Shown one piece after another: positions 1-8,479 of a stretch of DNA of 34,020 nucleotides. The notes under the pieces are model-generated. The model saw nothing but the letters and a program-made list of their open reading frames with translations, was not told the DNA's origin and ran no database searches. The position numbers and the translations under genes were made by a program. The number at the start of each line of letters is the position of its first letter. Within the stretch, counting starts at the first letter, position 1. Source of the stretch: an uncultured Bacteroidia bacterium. GTDB taxonomy: Bacteria > Bacteroidota > Bacteroidia > Bacteroidales > Prolixibacteraceae. The stretch is from contig CAIUUO010000227.1 of assembly GCA_903902325.1 (NCBI GenBank), positions 1 to 34,020 on the forward strand, given 5' to 3'.

Positions 1-53
1 ATTGTAATAGAATTGATATTCTTTTAGTTTATCTGACAATTAGTTACCAAATT

Positions 54-878
54 ATGAAAGATAAAAAAATGGCAGAATCAAAAATTGATTTCACATTCGA
101 AAATTTGCATTTTTCGTGTGCAGGCGATAACGACTGGGTGGAGAAACAGTTGAACAATGTACTTAACAGGATACCTTCTCTTCTTTCGATACATAAAAAA
201 GGAGAAAATGTTGTTGAAGAGGTGATTGAAGTAAAAGCTGAGGATGTGAATGAGGAAAAACAAGCGGCTCCGGAATCAAAATTCAGGGCAGGCAAAGGGC
301 TTAGAGACTCTATCCGCGTTAAGAAGCCTAAAACCCTGAAAGTGCAAAAAGTTAAGGTTGTCAAGGAAAAAATAGCCAAGACGCCTAAAATCAAAGTTGC
401 GAAAATTCCGAAGATAGCCAAAGAGCCCAAAATCAGGGCTGCAAAAATTTCTGTACCTTCTACTGCAAAAGAAACTGTGAAACCTTTGGCGGCAAATGAT
501 ATTTCTGCCCCAAAAGCCGTAAAAAAGCATAGAGCCCCTCAATTGGTTTCTCCCAATAAAAAAGATGTGAGAAAAAAATCAGTCGGGGTAAAACCTGCCG
601 GAGAGACTATTGATTCGCCTCTTTTCCAGTTTATTACAGACAAAAAAGTAGTAAACAACCAGGTTCGCAAATTCTTAGCCACTGCTGTTTTTCTCGCCAG
701 GAACAACAATGTATCCAGGCTTTCTACACCAATGATTTCAAAAGCGTTGAAATCTTATGGGATTGAGAAGCTTCAGAATGCCAGCGACTGTCTCAATAAA
801 AATGAGAAAAAGGGATATTGCAGGAAAGAGGGCAAGGAGTTTATTATCACAGAAAACGGATATCTCTCCCTATCCTGA
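54..878 (+). CDS. Lys/Pro/Ala-rich protein with structured ends, unknown function
   Basis: I do not recognise a named family. Three parts are visible in 274 residues. Residues 8-45 look folded and contain the phrase FENLHFSCAGDNDWVEKQ. Residues 75-185 form a low-complexity, strongly basic linker of KxPKI/AK-type repeats, such as KIPKIAKEPKIRAAKI. The C-terminal 80 residues again look globular and alpha-helical, ending in ITENGYLSL, which could be a small winged-helix-like fold. No signal peptide or membrane segment is present. The basic linker resembles histone H1-type tails and suggests nucleic-acid binding, but that is inference from composition only. A second in-frame ATG at 69 could be the real start. 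It converges on the TonB receptor gene with only 7 bases between the stop codons. Confidence 0.7.
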   Translation: MKDKKMAESKIDFTFENLHFSCAGDNDWVEKQLNNVLNRIPSLLSIHKKGENVVEEVIEVKAEDVNEEKQAAPESKFRAGKGLRDSIRVKKPKTLKVQKVKVVKEKIAKTPKIKVAKIPKIAKEPKIRAAKISVPSTAKETVKPLAANDISAPKAVKKHRAPQLVSPNKKDVRKKSVGVKPAGETIDSPLFQFITDKKVVNNQVRKFLATAVFLARNNNVSRLSTPMISKALKSYGIEKLQNASDCLNKNEKKGYCRKEGKEFIITENGYLSLS

Positions 879-885
879 TTTTTTC

Positions 886-3291
886 CTAGAATCCGATTGA
901 CATACCAAGAAGATAGCTAATTCCTGCCTGCGGGAACAAGCCATCTTCTTTTTGTCTGGTGCCTTCTGAATAGTAAGAATATACCCAGCCGTTTGATTCA
1001 TATTTCTCATTGAACAAATTGTTCAGTGTAGCATAGAAAGCCCACTTTTTTACCAGTTTTTGTCGAAGAGTATATTCAAATTTCAGATTACTTACAAAAT
1101 AAGCATTCAAAGATCGGTCGGTGCTGGATGTATTGTCGAGGTATTGCCTGCTAACATAGTTTGACTGAAAATTGATATTCAGTAGTTTGGTTGCCTGCCA
1201 GAAAAAATTGCTGCCAGCTATTACTGACGGGGAAAAAGCGATGTCCGTTTTCCCGAGATCATGTGTGATCTGATTTCCCCAGTTGTCCCAGTCATCGACA
1301 TATTCCACAAAATCAACGATTTTATTTGTGCTTAAGGTTACATGGTGTTCCCAGGTCAGATTTTTTAATAGTGCCAGCTTACCCGTATATTCAAATCCCA
1401 TCCTGTAACTTTTGGGAACGTTTGTCATGATGGCAGATCCTACATCATTGATCCTGCCCGTGAGGATTAGCTGGTCACGATATCTCATGTTATATAGGTT
1501 GATGCCCATGGTGTATTTTCGGAATGTTCCCTTGTATCCGAGTTCAAAGTCGTGAAGTGTTTCCTGGGTAGGAGCAGGTTTGGTCGGATCTGCATCCGTG
1601 TAGTTGCTCCGGTTAGGTTCCCTGTGTCCGTTTCCGTAGGAGAAATAGAAACTGTGATGATTGTTGAGGATATAAAAGACTCCTGCTTTCGGATTGAAGA
1701 AATCGAACAAGTGCGTTTGGGTTATGTCTCTAAGGTTATCATCGACACCATTAATCCGGTAGTCGATATGCCGGTACTGGGCATCTGCGTATACTGATAA
1801 CCCCGGAGAAAGCTGGTAATTGAGTTTTGCGAAAAAATTGAAATCCTTTTTGATCCCTTTTGATCTGTACCATTCATGGTTGATGGGATTATTCCCGTAA
1901 TACTGTGCCCAGATTACATTCCCGTAGTTATCGCCCGAATAGTTGTTCCAGGCTGAGCCAATGATCAGTTCCGTTTTGTTTTCCTTATAACTGACGGAAC
2001 CAATTGCTCCGTAAAAATCGTTGTCGAGCCATTTCCTTCGAACCAGATCTGTCTCATTGATGACTGAGTCACCAACGGATATCGGAGTCATCAGATAATC
2101 AGTCAGCGCCTGATTCTGCCGGTACTCTTCGTAATATCCCCTGCCATAAGTATAATGCAGGGAGAGATTGGCGCTGAACCTGTTGTCGAATTGATGGGTG
2201 TAATGCAGCTGGTAATGATCCTGCTCGTAATTGTCGGTTTCATTGTCATAAAATGAAACCTCACCATCCTTGCCATAAATGAGACCTGCCGGATTGTAGG
2301 TTCTGTCAGTCTCCAACATGGATGACGGAACTCCGTACCATGCCTGGTATGTTTTTTCTTTTCCCGAGAAGAAGATGGCCTTCAGCATGGTTTTCTCCGT
2401 CAGATAGGCACCCGTCAGGTAAAATGAGTGGAGATCACTCGAACCCCTGTCTACATAGCCGTCTGAATTGATTTTTGACAACCGGGCTTCCACGATGAAT
2501 TTCCCGTCCAGCAGGCCGGTACCAACTGCAACTGTGTTCTTCAGGGTCCTGAAACTTCCTGCCATCGTATTCCAGTCAGCGTAACTCTTCTGGTTCAGGT
2601 TGCTGGTCTGCACATTGACGGTACCTCCAAATGCTCCCGCCCCATTGGTAGAACTCCCGACTCCGCGTTGAACCTGTATGTTTTCCGTGGAAGAAGCAAA
2701 GTCAGGCAGATCGACAAAATAGACAGAGTGTGATTCAGCATCATTCAACGGGATCCCATTAACTGTCATGTTGATCCTGTTGGCATCACTTCCCCTTATC
2801 CTGAAATTGGTGTAGCCGATACCTGTTCCGGCATCGGACGTAGAGACAAGTGACGGGGTCATGCTTAAGAGATAAGGCATATCCTGACCGGAATGTTTAT
2901 CTGAATTGTGGCTGATATCCAGATTGGTATAGGCCATGGGGGTCTTGTTGCCTGCACGGGTAGCGGAGACGATGACATCCTCCGTCATGATATCCGCAGT
3001 TTCAAGGTTTACGGAAACCTGATTTAGACCTTTATTCAGATTTAGTTTCGATTTCCAGGTCCGATATCCTACATATGAAACAAGAAGGGAACACTGATTT
3101 TCCGTTAATCCGTCCACAGTAAACTGGCCATTTGCGTCCGTTGCGAGGACCCTGTGGATATTCTCAATCTGGATTGTAGCACCGGGAAGTGTTTCACCGG
3201 CTGGGTTAAGCACCCTGCCCTGAAGTCTGTATTGTGCGGAAATTTGTCCTGCAGAAAACAGGAATAGAATGGAAAGTAGTATATTCTTCAT
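886..3291 (-). CDS. TonB-dependent outer-membrane receptor, probable thiamine uptake
   Basis: 801 residues. A signal peptide (MKNILLSILFLFSAGQISAQ) is followed by a carboxypeptidase-regulatory-like beta-sandwich of about 80 residues (RLQGRVLNPAGETLPGATI). A plug domain follows (EDVIVSATRAGNKTP; FRIRGSDANRINMTVNGIP; VQRGVGSSTNGAGAFGGTV), then a long beta-barrel ending in an aromatic-rich strand (YLLGMSIGF). This is the standard architecture of a Bacteroidota TonB-dependent transporter taking an energised substrate across the outer membrane. The substrate is inferred from the TPP riboswitch directly upstream (about 3370-3450): TPP-controlled outer-membrane receptors in this phylum are regarded as thiamine transporters. 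No SusD partner lies beside it, which also argues against glycan uptake. A siderophore or cobalamin receptor would be the alternative without the riboswitch. Confidence 0.93.
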   Translation of the reverse strand: MKNILLSILFLFSAGQISAQYRLQGRVLNPAGETLPGATIQIENIHRVLATDANGQFTVDGLTENQCSLLVSYVGYRTWKSKLNLNKGLNQVSVNLETADIMTEDVIVSATRAGNKTPMAYTNLDISHNSDKHSGQDMPYLLSMTPSLVSTSDAGTGIGYTNFRIRGSDANRINMTVNGIPLNDAESHSVYFVDLPDFASSTENIQVQRGVGSSTNGAGAFGGTVNVQTSNLNQKSYADWNTMAGSFRTLKNTVAVGTGLLDGKFIVEARLSKINSDGYVDRGSSDLHSFYLTGAYLTEKTMLKAIFFSGKEKTYQAWYGVPSSMLETDRTYNPAGLIYGKDGEVSFYDNETDNYEQDHYQLHYTHQFDNRFSANLSLHYTYGRGYYEEYRQNQALTDYLMTPISVGDSVINETDLVRRKWLDNDFYGAIGSVSYKENKTELIIGSAWNNYSGDNYGNVIWAQYYGNNPINHEWYRSKGIKKDFNFFAKLNYQLSPGLSVYADAQYRHIDYRINGVDDNLRDITQTHLFDFFNPKAGVFYILNNHHSFYFSYGNGHREPNRSNYTDADPTKPAPTQETLHDFELGYKGTFRKYTMGINLYNMRYRDQLILTGRINDVGSAIMTNVPKSYRMGFEYTGKLALLKNLTWEHHVTLSTNKIVDFVEYVDDWDNWGNQITHDLGKTDIAFSPSVIAGSNFFWQATKLLNINFQSNYVSRQYLDNTSSTDRSLNAYFVSNLKFEYTLRQKLVKKWAFYATLNNLFNEKYESNGWVYSYYSEGTRQKEDGLFPQAGISYLLGMSIGF

Positions 3292-3369
3292 CGCTGTAAT
3301 TAATTGATTAATTAATAAGCAACAGAGGCAATGAAGACATGCAAGGTCGGAGACACTTTTGAAACGGAT

Positions 3370-3450
3370 ATTTCATGTTCCCTTTCCGGCATTACCCGGA
3401 CAGGTTCGATGGGTTTGATCTCAGCCTGTATGTTTAAGGCACCCCTATTA
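3370..3450 (-). promoter_or_regulatory. TPP (thiamine pyrophosphate) riboswitch, THI element
   Basis: Read on the minus strand, the conserved THI-box blocks occur in the right order: GGGGTGCC, GGCTGAGATC, AAACCC, GAACCTG, GGGTAATGCC and AAAGGGAAC. These are the P2/P3 CUGAGA and P4/P5 ACCUGAUCUGGGUAAUGCC-like signatures that bind the pyrimidine and pyrophosphate of TPP. The element lies about 80 nt before the start codon of the TonB-dependent receptor and begins right after a -7 TATATTTG promoter box. It is expected to lower receptor expression when TPP is plentiful. I see no strong terminator stem with a U-tract between it and the gene, so control is probably at translation initiation. Confidence 0.93.
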
Positions 3451-3455
3451 CGGCA

Positions 3456-3463
3456 CAAATATA
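3456..3463 (-). promoter_or_regulatory. Bacteroidota -7 promoter box before the TPP riboswitch
   Basis: The minus strand reads TATATTTG, an exact TAnnTTTG match. The first riboswitch helix begins about 10 nt downstream, so the transcript would start almost at the aptamer edge. No clear TTTG -33 element is seen; that region is an A-rich run of AAAATCC repeats. Confidence 0.6.
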
Positions 3464-3500
3464 GAAAAAATTTTGGATTTTGGATTTTGGATTTTCGATT

Positions 3501-3527
3501 GCGCACCCTGAGCCCGTCGAAGGGCGC
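3501..3527. repeat. REP-like palindrome (CCCTGAG...TCGAAGGG type)
   Basis: The sequence GCGCACCCTGAGCCCG, continuing TCGAAGGGCGC, is an imperfect palindrome with flanking GCGC arms. The core CCCTGAGCnnGTCGAAGGG is a motif I recognise as recurring between genes in many bacteria, including Bacteroidota. It sits beside three AAAATCC repeats (3471-3496) immediately upstream of the riboswitch promoter. Confidence 0.6.
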
Positions 3528-3671
3528 TGATAGAAGGATTGGTTTTAGATAGAATGTAATTTGTTTATCTATAAGCATAGGCATAGAACGAGTCTCCAAT
3601 GAATTCTGTAAGGCAGCCAGTACTATTTTCTAAAATATAACTCTTTAAAAATTCCTGATACTTCCAGGTAA

Positions 3672-4016
3672 TCAATAAAACATACTTCCATTTATAAGTA
3701 ATTGATCCTTATGTAATTTTAAAAGTTCTTTCAAATCGGTTTTGATTTCTAATTCTGTCGCTGTTTCATCTGATTTAAGTTCATCAAAAAGCCCAAATTC
3801 AAAATTGTCAGAACCAAATGTATTCCAATCATTTTGTAATTCCGTATTCTTATGACTTCCCAATTTTAATTGAAACTGGTCCGAATTGAAAGCTCTGTCT
3901 AGATCTGTACTTGTTTTTAGAAATAGTTTATTGTTTTGTAAGTTTTTAATTTGAAAAATTCCAACTCTGAATTTCATCTGCTTATAGGCATTCCTATTTT
4001 CTCTTTTTGTACTCAT
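3672..4016 (-). CDS. Diverged GIY-YIG nuclease-like protein
   Basis: 114 residues. The layout matches short Bacteroidota GIY-YIG proteins: RVGIFQIKNLQNNKLFLKTS at residues 17-36, then a helix LDRAF, QLKLGSHKNTELQNDW, and FGSDNFEFGLFDEL. The family motif GIY-YIG reads GIF-FLK here: the first Tyr is Phe, the second Tyr is Phe, and the YIG glycine is Lys. One arginine (LDRAF) is near the place of the catalytic Arg. With the active-site tyrosines and the glycine replaced, nuclease activity is doubtful, and the protein may be an inactive DNA-binding relative. It lies between the acyl-CoA ligase and the riboswitch-controlled receptor, on the same strand, with 45 nt to the ligase stop. Confidence 0.7.
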   Translation of the reverse strand: MSTKRENRNAYKQMKFRVGIFQIKNLQNNKLFLKTSTDLDRAFNSDQFQLKLGSHKNTELQNDWNTFGSDNFEFGLFDELKSDETATELEIKTDLKELLKLHKDQLLINGSMFY

Positions 4017-4061
4017 AATATATTTCGAATCATAGAATATCAGCTAATTACAAACAGTATT

Positions 4062-5975
4062 TCACTGATTTGTCCAACGCTTCAATGCACCAATATTTGT
4101 CTGATTGAATATGTTCTTTGCTTCAGGAGTATATAGAAAATCAATTTCCCTGGTGTAATGTTCTGTAATTTTTCCGCGCACCATCTTCATGGTGCTGTTG
4201 AGCATGTGGTTTTGTTCCGTAAATGCTTCCGGAAGAACAACCATGCAGGCGGGCAGCCATCTTTCGGGGAACATATTTTCGTATTTTCCACCCTTCTTGT
4301 ACTGGTCGACTTCATTTTTGATCATCTCCAATGCCTTTTCATAACCGGCATCGCTTTTTAGTGTGACACCCTGCTTCTCCAACTGGCGGCTAATCTCAGC
4401 CATATTTGGTACAAACATTCCTACCGTATAGGGATTCTGGTTGTTGTACAACATGGCCTGTTCGATAATGGGCGACTGGTCAACAATGGCCTCCTCAATG
4501 CCTTCCGGACTGTATTTTTCGCCGTCATTGCCAATCAGCAGACTCTTGAACCTGCCCATGACGTACAGAAAATTGTCTTTGGAAATGTAACCCATGTCAC
4601 CTGTATGCAGCCAACCATCAACAATAGTCTCGCTTGTGGATTTTGGATTGTTCCAGTATCCCTTCATGACATTACCGCCTTTTACGATGATCTCCCCTTT
4701 CTGGCCAGTCGGCATTTCAATGCCTTCATTGTCAACGATCTTGCATTCAAGATACTTTACTACTTTCCCAGAAGATCCGAATCTTACTGCTTGCGGGCAA
4801 TTGGCCGATATAATGGGTGAAGCCTCTGTTAATCCATAACCCTGAAAAACGGGTATGCCAATCGCACTGAAGAATCTTTGCAACTCAATATCCAGCAAGG
4901 CGCCGCCACCTATGAAAAATTGCAGGTTTCCGCCGAAGTTCTCACGGATCTTCGAAAAGATCATTTTATCATAAAGTGAAACCATCGGTTTGAGTAAAGC
5001 TCTCCAGCCTTTTCCCTTGTTCCAGCCATCCCCATTGTAGGAATACCCCACTTTTAAAGCGTGGTTGAAGAGCTTCTCAGTGAAGGAGCCCTTGCCCTGT
5101 ATCCCTTTCTCAATGTTCTTTCTGAAATTTTTAGAGAGAGCCGGTACACTCATCATGATGTGCGGCTTGATTTCCTTGATATTTTGCGGAACATTGCGCA
5201 GCGTCTCCAGGGGGGTCTTTCCGCTTTGAATGGAAGCAACAGACGCTCCCTTCAGCATGAATGTGTACAGGCAGGCCGTATGTGCAAAAGAGTGGTCCCA
5301 TGGAAGTGTTGCCAGCGTGATGTAATGGGCATAAATCTCAAGGACGGAATGTGCCTGTATGACGTTGATGGTATAATTGTAGTGTGTCAGCATGATTCCT
5401 TTCGGATCGGCCGTAGTTCCTGAGGTATAGGAGATATTTGCTACATCGTCAGGCTGAATATTTTGCCAGACTTCCTCAAAAGCTATTTTGTTTTCAGGTG
5501 AAGAGAGGAAAGCAACTCCCTTGGCAACTACATCTTCAAAAGAGATTTCCCTTGCGTTAGGGTTGGCAACCCCATCCATAACAATTACAAGTTCGAGGGA
5601 GGGTAGCTGACCTATGATTTCTGTAAGTTTTGAGGCCTGTCCGGCTGATACGATCATCATCTTGGCACCGGAATGCTCGATCCGGAACTTCAGTTCTGAC
5701 GGCTCCAGTTTGACGGAAAGGGGCACGTTGATTGCGCCGCAATACAGAATGGAGAGTTCACTGATCAGCCAGAAGTTTCTTCCCTCAGATAACAAACCGG
5801 CACGTTCACCCTTTTTGAGTCCGAGTGCCATTAGTCCGGCACCAAACTGATAAACGGATTGCTGAATCTCCATGTAGCTGGAAGGCTCATATTTGTCTGT
5901 TAGTTTCTCCCAAAGCAGCGGGTTGTTGGGGAAATTCTGAACACTTGTCTCAAAAAGTTCGATCAATGTCTTCAT
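4062..5975 (-). CDS. AMP-forming long-chain acyl-CoA synthetase family protein
   Basis: 637 residues, a usual length for the ANL superfamily. The AMP/ATP-binding P-loop is ISYTSGTTADPKGIMLTH. Later motifs are GYGLTEASPIIS (A5-type), GWLHTGDMGYI (A7) and MGRFKSLLIGNDGEKYSPE, the hinge with the usual substrate-contact region before the C-terminal lid. These are characteristic of FadD-like ligases that activate a carboxylic acid as acyl-AMP and transfer it to CoA. The lid has LNSTMKMVRGKITEHY near the C-terminus, where the catalytic Lys of the family lies. Chain length cannot be read from the sequence. No beta-oxidation genes are nearby. About 240 nt without a recognisable gene or signal separate it from the upstream epimerase. 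Confidence 0.93.
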   Translation of the reverse strand: MKTLIELFETSVQNFPNNPLLWEKLTDKYEPSSYMEIQQSVYQFGAGLMALGLKKGERAGLLSEGRNFWLISELSILYCGAINVPLSVKLEPSELKFRIEHSGAKMMIVSAGQASKLTEIIGQLPSLELVIVMDGVANPNAREISFEDVVAKGVAFLSSPENKIAFEEVWQNIQPDDVANISYTSGTTADPKGIMLTHYNYTINVIQAHSVLEIYAHYITLATLPWDHSFAHTACLYTFMLKGASVASIQSGKTPLETLRNVPQNIKEIKPHIMMSVPALSKNFRKNIEKGIQGKGSFTEKLFNHALKVGYSYNGDGWNKGKGWRALLKPMVSLYDKMIFSKIRENFGGNLQFFIGGGALLDIELQRFFSAIGIPVFQGYGLTEASPIISANCPQAVRFGSSGKVVKYLECKIVDNEGIEMPTGQKGEIIVKGGNVMKGYWNNPKSTSETIVDGWLHTGDMGYISKDNFLYVMGRFKSLLIGNDGEKYSPEGIEEAIVDQSPIIEQAMLYNNQNPYTVGMFVPNMAEISRQLEKQGVTLKSDAGYEKALEMIKNEVDQYKKGGKYENMFPERWLPACMVVLPEAFTEQNHMLNSTMKMVRGKITEHYTREIDFLYTPEAKNIFNQTNIGALKRWTNQ

Positions 5976-6215
5976 CTTTCAGCTCTTAAATTTTACAGAT
6001 TGTGAAAATATCATTTTTAATCTTCTTTTCTGTTTTTTATGCAAAATATTTCATGTAACACTCTGACAATTTGAATGTTTGAATAGAATGTTCGTCTATT
6101 TGCAATTTTACTTCTCTTATAACCACCGATAATTGGGAGAAGTATAAGTCTAAAAAATAGTGCAGATTAAATGATGTAAAAAAGGAATTCCTGCGGTTTT
6201 TTGTGTACTTCAGAT

Positions 6216-7253
6216 TTAATGGGTCTCGAATAATAGAGTTGTTTTTGACTTGTATGTTTCTCCCGGATGCAGCAATGTGGTCGGAAATTCCGGATGATTG
6301 GGAGAATCCGGATAATGCTGGGTTTCCAGGGCCAGTCCGCTGTAGCGTCCAAAACGACCACCTAGTTCCGGGATATAGAATCCTGTATAAACCTGAATTC
6401 CAGGTTCATTTGTAAAAACTGTAACAGATCTGCCGGTTTGTTCTTCAGAAAGTTTTGCAGCGAGGATCATCTTGTTGCCTGGATTTTCTAGTGGATAGTT
6501 GAGGTCGTAGCCATCCGGCAGAGCACTGATATCTTTTCCGACCGGTTTAGCAACTGAAAAATCGAAAGGAGTATTGGTTACTTCTTCAATCTCACCAGTC
6601 GGAATGAGCGTGGAATCGTTGACAGTTCTTTTCTTGCTGTTGATACGCAACTGATGATTGAAAATATTCTCTTTGCCTCCATTCAGGTTAAAATAGGTAT
6701 GATTCGTTAGGTTGACTACCGTAGTGCGGTCAGTAACTGCCTTATATTCAATTTGCAATTCATTTTTATGGGTCAATTTGTAGAGGATGCTGACATCCAG
6801 GTTCCCGGGATAATTTTCGTCGAGATGGACGCTCCTGTATTTTAATTCGAGTCCAACAAAGTCAGGCATTTCAATTGTTTTGGGCGACCATATTACTTTG
6901 TCGAAACCTGTCTGACCTCCGTGAAGATGGTTGGGACCATTGTTGATGAACAATTGATAATCGACTCCCTCAACATTTAGTTTTCCACCCGCAATGCGGT
7001 TGCAAAATCTTCCGCAAACGGCTCCAAAATAAGGATAGTTGGCCAGGTAATCGGGAGAAAGATATTCATCCATGGATTTGAAGCCGAGAACTACATTCTC
7101 CTTGTCTCCATTTTTATCCTTCATCTCAATGGCCGTGATGATGGCCCCGTAATTCGTGATTTTGACAGTTATTCCGTTTGGATTGACCAGCGAGTAGAGG
7201 AAAGCTTTTTCTCCTTTCGGGCACTGACCGAAAACTTCTTTTTTGATATTCAT
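6216..7253 (-). CDS. galM: Aldose 1-epimerase (mutarotase)
   Basis: 345 residues, normal for the family. It interconverts the alpha and beta anomers of aldoses such as glucose and galactose. Diagnostic motifs: GRFCNRIAGGKL, NNGPNHLHGG (first catalytic-region histidine), NLTNHTYFNLNG (catalytic His) and LALETQHYPDSPNHPEFP (catalytic Glu and conserved C-terminal signature). There is no signal peptide, so it is probably cytoplasmic, whereas many Bacteroidota paralogues are secreted. It stands alone, with no galactose-pathway genes alongside. The upstream neighbour is divergent, with a 287-nt shared intergenic region. Confidence 0.95.
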   Translation of the reverse strand: MNIKKEVFGQCPKGEKAFLYSLVNPNGITVKITNYGAIITAIEMKDKNGDKENVVLGFKSMDEYLSPDYLANYPYFGAVCGRFCNRIAGGKLNVEGVDYQLFINNGPNHLHGGQTGFDKVIWSPKTIEMPDFVGLELKYRSVHLDENYPGNLDVSILYKLTHKNELQIEYKAVTDRTTVVNLTNHTYFNLNGGKENIFNHQLRINSKKRTVNDSTLIPTGEIEEVTNTPFDFSVAKPVGKDISALPDGYDLNYPLENPGNKMILAAKLSEEQTGRSVTVFTNEPGIQVYTGFYIPELGGRFGRYSGLALETQHYPDSPNHPEFPTTLLHPGETYKSKTTLLFETH

Positions 7254-7473
7254 CTGTTTAAAATTTAGTTTTTATTTGTTCCCGATGCGTTGGGAGTACT
7301 CACAATAATCGTACTCGCGTTGGTGGAGGATCATGTCATGGTCGTTAAAAAAGTTTAAGTTTTGATAAATTATGAAAGAGCGGATGTAAACTTATACAAT
7401 TGAAGGATTCTTTGAAAGTTTAAAAACATAAATTTTGTCATTCCCCGGCTATATTTTCACCTTAGAAATAATT

Positions 7474-7504
7474 TTTGATAATTAGAGCGATAAATCTACC
7501 TTTA
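7474..7504 (+). promoter_or_regulatory. Bacteroidota-type promoter of the metallophosphoesterase gene
   Basis: TTTG at 7474-7477 and TACCTTTA at 7497-7504 are separated by 19 nt, matching the phylum's -33 TTTG / -7 TAnnTTTG pattern except for the final base. The predicted start site is near 7511, about 30 nt before the gene. In the rest of the 287-nt divergent region I see nothing else definite. Confidence 0.65.
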
Positions 7505-7540
7505 CATAGAACATAATATTATTATGGTTGCCGACTACAG

Positions 7541-8479
7541 ATGACTACAGATTACAAGATGGACGGTTACGATATTATTGGAGATACTCACGGTTATGCT
7601 TCACTGCTTAAACTGCTCCTTTTAAGGCTGGGATATAAGCGTGTTGAGGGTGTTTGGCGGCACCCTTTGAGAAAGGCTATTTTTGTTGGTGATTTTATCA
7701 ACAGGGGTCCCGAGATTCGTGAAACCCTGACATTGGTTCGGGGGATGGTAGAGGCTGGCAGCGCATTGGCTATTCTTGGCAACCATGAATACAGCTGCAT
7801 CCTTTACCATATCAAGGATGATAACGGGACTTTCATGCAGCGCCATATTGCAGGGAACAGAAATCAGATCCAGAAGACCCTGACTGTTTACCAGGATTTC
7901 AATGAGGAGTGGATCGATAACCTGAAATGGATGAGAACACTCCCGTTTTTTCTTGACCTGGGTGAAATCAGAATAGCTCATGCTTACTGGAATGACAAAG
8001 AGATTGAAAAATTAAAGGATTATTTGCCCCACGGCCGTTTGAAGAAAAAATTTTTGAGAGAGATGCACGAAAATCGTCCCGACATGGCCTCGATTGTGTA
8101 CAAATTGTTGAAAGGGCTAGAGTTCAGATGTCCAAAAGATCTGATCATTAAGTGCAGCAAAGGATTGAGCCGAAAAACCTTTTTGCTTCAATGGTGGACA
8201 GATCCCAAAAACAAGACTTTCAGGCAACTCTATTTTGGCAATAAATTCATTTTACCCGATTACCATTTTCCGGTTGAGATTGCCCCTTCATTTGATCCTT
8301 ACGGCCCCGATGAACCCATCGTTTTTCTGGGGCATTACTGTTTGTCGGGAGGCAATGAAATCGTTCAGGAAAATATTTGTTGCCTGGATAGTTGTGTCCA
8401 TACTACCGGAAAATTGTCGGCTTACAGATGGAGCGGAGAGAGAAAATTAAATCCTGAAAATATTGTGGTGGTAGGGTAG
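7541..8479 (+). CDS. Calcineurin-like metallophosphoesterase
   Basis: 312 residues. The metal-binding motifs of the family are in order: YDIIGDTHGYASLL (D-x-H), IFVGDFINRGPEI (GDxxxRG), ILGNHEY (GNHE) and a later FLGHYCL with a metal-ligand His. The GDFINRGP form resembles PrpE/ApaH-like bis(5'-nucleosyl)tetraphosphatases and serine/threonine protein phosphatases. Substrate is unknown: a dinucleoside polyphosphate or a phosphoprotein are both possible. No signal peptide is seen. A second in-frame ATG at 7559 begins immediately before the catalytic domain and is an equally plausible start. The stop codon touches the first of two repetitive palindromes. Confidence 0.88.
   Translation: MTTDYKMDGYDIIGDTHGYASLLKLLLLRLGYKRVEGVWRHPLRKAIFVGDFINRGPEIRETLTLVRGMVEAGSALAILGNHEYSCILYHIKDDNGTFMQRHIAGNRNQIQKTLTVYQDFNEEWIDNLKWMRTLPFFLDLGEIRIAHAYWNDKEIEKLKDYLPHGRLKKKFLREMHENRPDMASIVYKLLKGLEFRCPKDLIIKCSKGLSRKTFLLQWWTDPKNKTFRQLYFGNKFILPDYHFPVEIAPSFDPYGPDEPIVFLGHYCLSGGNEIVQENICCLDSCVHTTGKLSAYRWSGERKLNPENIVVVG

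Noticed and set aside
3312-3599. Open frames on both strands across the region before the TonB receptor.
   Set aside because: They cover the TPP riboswitch and REP-like palindrome; the conserved RNA explains the sequence better.
5976-6215. Possible small gene or regulatory RNA between the acyl-CoA ligase and galM.
   Set aside because: AT-rich sequence with no convincing reading frame, hairpin or promoter box.
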